This document shows positions 61,117 to 64,000 of a stretch of 64,000 nucleotides of DNA, piece by piece. Each line of letters starts with the position of its first letter. Position 1 is the stretch's first letter. The position numbers and the translations under genes were made by a program. The notes under the pieces were generated by a model. The model had not been told where the DNA came from. It was given only the letters and a program-made list of their open reading frames with translations, and did not search any database. The DNA lies in the NCBI GenBank assembly GCA_003278545.1, contig QCEF01000005.1, positions 62,001 to 126,000 of the forward strand, given 5' to 3'. Origin of the DNA: Prochlorococcus sp. AG-355-N16. GTDB lineage: Bacteria; Cyanobacteriota; Cyanobacteriia; PCC-6307; Cyanobiaceae.

Positions 61117-61362
61117 ATGGGCTCTAAAAGAGAAAAATATCCTGAAAAATGTCCTTGGGATCTTGGCCCTAACCAACATTTAGCAAAAGAAGAAAACTGG
61201 ACTTTAAGATTAGGAGAAGCGAATGTATGCTTTAGCAAAAATAAATTAGATAATAATTATTTTCATGTAATTAGTAATGAAAATGAAGAGCAAATTCTAG
61301 CTTTTAGAGCAAGACTCCTATATCAAAAACTACTTGATAAAGGGTTTAGATTGGTTGAGTAA
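61117..61362 (+). CDS. Hypothetical protein, 81 aa
   Basis: MGSKREKYPEKCPWDLGPNQ leads into a polar protein with NENEEQILAFRARLLYQKLL and ending DKGFRLVE. Its end resembles the tail pattern of DUF1651-like proteins only weakly. No firm family. Confidence 0.62.
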   Translation: MGSKREKYPEKCPWDLGPNQHLAKEENWTLRLGEANVCFSKNKLDNNYFHVISNENEEQILAFRARLLYQKLLDKGFRLVE

Positions 61363-61366
61363 AAAA

Positions 61367-62020
61367 CTAATTTAATAAGCATAGATCCTCGAAAACAAAC
61401 TTTTGTGTTTCTTCTTCTTGATTTAAGTTTAAGTATTTTATTGTCCTCGAATTTAATATCCAATAATTGTCTTTACCCATATTTAGAAATTCATCCTCGT
61501 ATTCCAATTTTTGAGAATTTGTCTCAAGTGTAACTGGATCAATTTGTTGACTACTGTATTTTTTACTGAGAGAACCTGTTCCTGTATCTAAAAATTCTTC
61601 TACAAATATTTGTATTATGGTTCCATGAATTTTTCTGTAAACCATATTAATACAATTATTTTTAACTCTATATTTATCACCTTGATTCTTTCCTGAAACA
61701 CTCATTTCAATCCCACATTCAGAATTTTTAAGTAAATAAAAATTATTTTCTGAGTGAACCGATTCAAATTCTCTCTTTACTCTATGTATAGACACTTCAA
61801 ATAACTGAGAGGCAATACTTTTAACAACTCTCTCATCTTCTATATTTTGAATATTTGGTTTAAAATCTTTACCTAATACAAACTCACCTTTATGAAGGTT
61901 ATCATTAGTAAAAAAAATACATTTACCTTGGTAACCTTGAAAATCATCCTTCCAGGTGTAACAATTTTCATAAGCTTTTTTAAAAATCTCCTTACAATTA
62001 ATTTCTTTTAGATTATCCAT
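61367..62020 (-). CDS. DUF3386 family protein
   Basis: The 217-residue protein has FKKAYENCYTWKDDFQGYQG, FVLGKDFKPNIQNIEDERVV, SQLFEVSIHRVKREFESVHS, VSGKNQGDKYRV and MVYRKIHGTIIQIFV, matching the remembered DUF3386 family of cyanobacteria. It has no signal peptide. Function unknown. It is 76 nt downstream of pcb on the same strand, beyond a terminator-like hairpin. Confidence 0.83.
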   Translation of the reverse strand: MDNLKEINCKEIFKKAYENCYTWKDDFQGYQGKCIFFTNDNLHKGEFVLGKDFKPNIQNIEDERVVKSIASQLFEVSIHRVKREFESVHSENNFYLLKNSECGIEMSVSGKNQGDKYRVKNNCINMVYRKIHGTIIQIFVEEFLDTGTGSLSKKYSSQQIDPVTLETNSQKLEYEDEFLNMGKDNYWILNSRTIKYLNLNQEEETQKFVFEDLCLLN

Positions 62021-62050
62021 TGATTTTTTGAATACGTGGAATAATTCTAC

Positions 62051-62086
62051 AAAAAAAAACCTCCCTGTTAGAGGAGAGGTTTTTTA
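62051..62086 (-). terminator. Rho-independent terminator after pcb
   Basis: AACCTC (62058-62063) and GAGGTT (62076-62081) close a loop, with T-rich runs on both sides, so it can work in either direction; leftward it lies 10 nt after the pcb stop. Confidence 0.65.
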
Positions 62087-62096
62087 TTGGATTAAA

Positions 62097-63155
62097 CTAG
62101 TTTTGAGTGATTTTTGTATTTTCAATATTGTCAAAAGCTTGACCAATTTTCTTAAAGTCAAACCCCATTGCTCTAAGTGCGTGCCAAAGATGACCTTGTA
62201 AGAAAAAGAAACCCAAATAAAAATGAGTATTAGCAAGCCAAGCTCTTGAACTATATGTTCCTGAACCTAAATCTACTGTATCAGTAAAATAAGGAGCGAA
62301 TTCAAATTGAAGCTTTAAGGGTTCTCCATATAGATCAACTGGATATATGGTTGTATTTGAAGCACACCAAAAAGCGGCAACAAAAGCCATATAAGAAACA
62401 CCAACGACTGAGTATGACAAAATTGCCTCAGCGCCAAGTAATCCTTTACCTTTAAATTCTGTATATTCTCCAAATTGTTTAGTACAAATATGGAAAACAC
62501 CTCCAATTATTTCTAGGAAAGCTAAGAAAGCATGTCCTCCCATAACATCTTCAAGACTATCTATTTTTAGAAAATCAAATTGATGATTCCAGATAGCGGC
62601 TATATCTAAATTGTAAATAACTTGTCTTGTAGATCCTATCGCTGGGTCGTAAATTCCATGAATACGAGCCCATTCAACGAACATAATTGCTCCAAGCCCA
62701 AGAAAGATTAGATGATGACCAAGAATAAAAGTTAATTTATCTGGGTCATCCCATTCGAAATCAAATTTTTGTGGCTTACTATTTTCTGGGTAGTCTCCAA
62801 GATCACCTGCAAATTTGTTGGAGTGTAATAATCCACCAGCACCCAAAACTGCTGAAAAAATTAGATGTAATGTGCAAATTACAACAATTCCATATGGTTC
62901 TGTAATAACACCATTTTCAACGCCACCAATTCCAATACCTGCGAGGTGAGGCAAAACAATTGCTTTCTGTGCCCCCATTGGAATACTACTGTCGTAACGA
63001 GCCAATTCAAATAATCCAAAAGCTCCTGCCCAAAACATCATTAGGCCTGCATGGGCAGCATGAGCAGCTATGAATTTACCTGAACGGCCAACAACACCAG
63101 AATTCCCTGCGTACCAGTCATAGGTGACATCAGATTTTCCGTAAGTTTGTAACAC
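62097..63155 (-). CDS. pcb: Pcb chlorophyll-binding antenna protein (IsiA family)
   Basis: The 352-residue protein has six membrane helices with conserved chlorophyll-ligand His in GKFIAAHAAHAGLM, LPHLAGIG, LGHHLIFLGLGAIMF and GGHAFLAFLEIIGGVFHICT. Pcb proteins bind divinyl chlorophyll a/b around the photosystems. This one differs from my memory of the main PcbA of HL strains and lies next to flavodoxin, so it may be the iron-stress-type Pcb. GTG start. Confidence 0.92.
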   Translation of the reverse strand: MLQTYGKSDVTYDWYAGNSGVVGRSGKFIAAHAAHAGLMMFWAGAFGLFELARYDSSIPMGAQKAIVLPHLAGIGIGGVENGVITEPYGIVVICTLHLIFSAVLGAGGLLHSNKFAGDLGDYPENSKPQKFDFEWDDPDKLTFILGHHLIFLGLGAIMFVEWARIHGIYDPAIGSTRQVIYNLDIAAIWNHQFDFLKIDSLEDVMGGHAFLAFLEIIGGVFHICTKQFGEYTEFKGKGLLGAEAILSYSVVGVSYMAFVAAFWCASNTTIYPVDLYGEPLKLQFEFAPYFTDTVDLGSGTYSSRAWLANTHFYLGFFFLQGHLWHALRAMGFDFKKIGQAFDNIENTKITQN

Positions 63156-63298
63156 TTGATTTAAGTAAACAGCAAATTGAGCATATTGCTTATCGCTATT
63201 GTTTTTACATGTTCTTTACAGATTTAATTACTTATGTAAAAAAAACATATTGTGGAAGAACAAATGTTACAAACTAGGAAAGAAATATCTGAGAAGGC

Positions 63299-63823
63299 TT
63301 ACGCCAATGAAGGGATTTCACCCTTAAGTTGAGAAGACCATGTTTCAAGACGCGAATCAGTCAAATCAGATTCACTATCCTCATCAAGAGGTAATCCACA
63401 AAAGTTTTCTCCTATGACACTCTTAGACTCATCAAATGTGTAAGAGGATTTATCTACGTAACCGACCATTTCGGCACCTGCTTTTATGAAGTAGCTATGA
63501 AGTTCTTCCATTGCATCACAATAGTTTTCGGTATATGTAGAGGAATCTCCTAAACCAAAAATTGCAACTTTTTTTCCTGATAAACTTAGTTCACTAATAT
63601 CCTCTAAGATTGAATCCCATGCAGTCCCAGATCTTTCTTCATCGGCACCAGTATTCCAAGTAGGTATCCCGCAGATAATTCCATCAAGACCTTCAAATTC
63701 TGAAAGATCATCCACATCAGATACATCTTTAGGTGCTTCTGCAGAAGAGATAAAGTTGTGAAGACGATCAGCTACGTCTTCAGTTTTTCCAGTTGTAGTT
63801 GCGTAATAAATTCCTACAGTCAT
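63299..63823 (-). CDS. isiB: Flavodoxin
   Basis: The 174-residue long-chain flavodoxin begins MTVGIYYATTTGKTEDVADR (FMN phosphate loop TTTGKTE) and has IPTWNTGADEE and GLGDSSTYTENYCDAMEEL, the FMN isoalloxazine loops. It replaces ferredoxin when iron is scarce. The order isiB then pcb on the same strand parallels isiAB. Confidence 0.95.
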   Translation of the reverse strand: MTVGIYYATTTGKTEDVADRLHNFISSAEAPKDVSDVDDLSEFEGLDGIICGIPTWNTGADEERSGTAWDSILEDISELSLSGKKVAIFGLGDSSTYTENYCDAMEELHSYFIKAGAEMVGYVDKSSYTFDESKSVIGENFCGLPLDEDSESDLTDSRLETWSSQLKGEIPSLA

Positions 63824-63963
63824 AACTTCAAAATGTTTACATTAAAATAATAAAATCAAAAAACGTTAAATTAATTTCTTTAAAAACTTTTTCATGTAAA
63901 ATTTTATACTAATTAATGTAAGAAAAACTTTTTGAGAATAATTTATAAAAAATTCAAACCATT

Positions 63964-64000
63964 GTGACTGACAAATTTCAAAATGATATAAAAAATCTTA
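63964..64000 (+). CDS. Possible start of a rightward gene (runs off the window)
   Basis: GTG at 63964 opens MTDKFQNDIKNL to the end of the window. The frame is open with no stop and the start follows a spacer without a gene. Too little sequence is present to identify it. Confidence 0.35.
   Translation, partial: MTDKFQNDIKNL

Overview
The window is AT-rich, gene-dense cyanobacterial DNA and almost certainly comes from a high-light-adapted Prochlorococcus. It carries psbD/psbC, psb27, petM, ycf4, ycf39, a Pcb chlorophyll-binding antenna gene beside flavodoxin, a cluster of short Hli genes, NTRC, PntA/PntAB/PntB, a picocyanobacterial porin and very small intergenic spaces. No rRNA, CRISPR array, IS element or integrase gene was seen. 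The strain cannot be named from the sequence alone.

Layout. 1-5 kb is a core block: purA (partial), psb27, proS, a predicted HTH protein, ppa with altered active-site residues, an ArsC/Spx-like protein and lepB. 5-23 kb is an accessory region of very small, mostly cyanobacteria-restricted genes, with several within-region paralogue pairs and several decayed genes. It also holds a candidate metal-handling operon (MauE/DoxX-like, DUF411, DUF3721, PepSY-type membrane protein; 7.0-9.0 kb), SelO, a class I glutamine amidotransferase, four hli genes and many orphan membrane peptides. 23-48 kb is core again: ychF, an HlyD-type fusion protein, polA, cysS, dxr, pntA/pntAB/pntB, NTRC, infA, ycf39, petM, ilvH, a cyclophilin, ycf4, psbD-psbC, maf, cobQ and a ferredoxin, followed by a Yfr2-type small RNA.

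48.0-54.6 kb looks like a mobile island packed against the 3' end of a tRNA-Ser(CGA) gene. Two copies of the tRNA 3'-end sequence lie inside it. Exactly 21 bases downstream of each copy begin three direct TGNNCA repeats spaced by 10 bp, which looks like paired attachment core and arm sites of two tandemly inserted elements. The tRNA-proximal element is further divided by four clusters of an ACCCTRACAC decamer. The segments between clusters carry secreted or membrane proteins, and several of the secreted ones share nearly the same upstream DNA and signal-peptide codons but have different mature parts. This repeat-bounded array of secreted-protein cassettes is the most novel-looking feature of the window.

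54.6-64 kb returns to core genes with an iron theme: futA divergent from a PiuC-type hydroxylase, then a porin, glyQ, a MIF-like tautomerase operon, a methyltransferase, a DUF3386 protein, and flavodoxin (isiB) followed by an IsiA-family Pcb antenna gene, an arrangement reminiscent of the iron-stress isiAB pair.

All calls rest on reading the sequence and on remembered family signatures. No search was run, and family assignments of small proteins (DUF names) are from memory.
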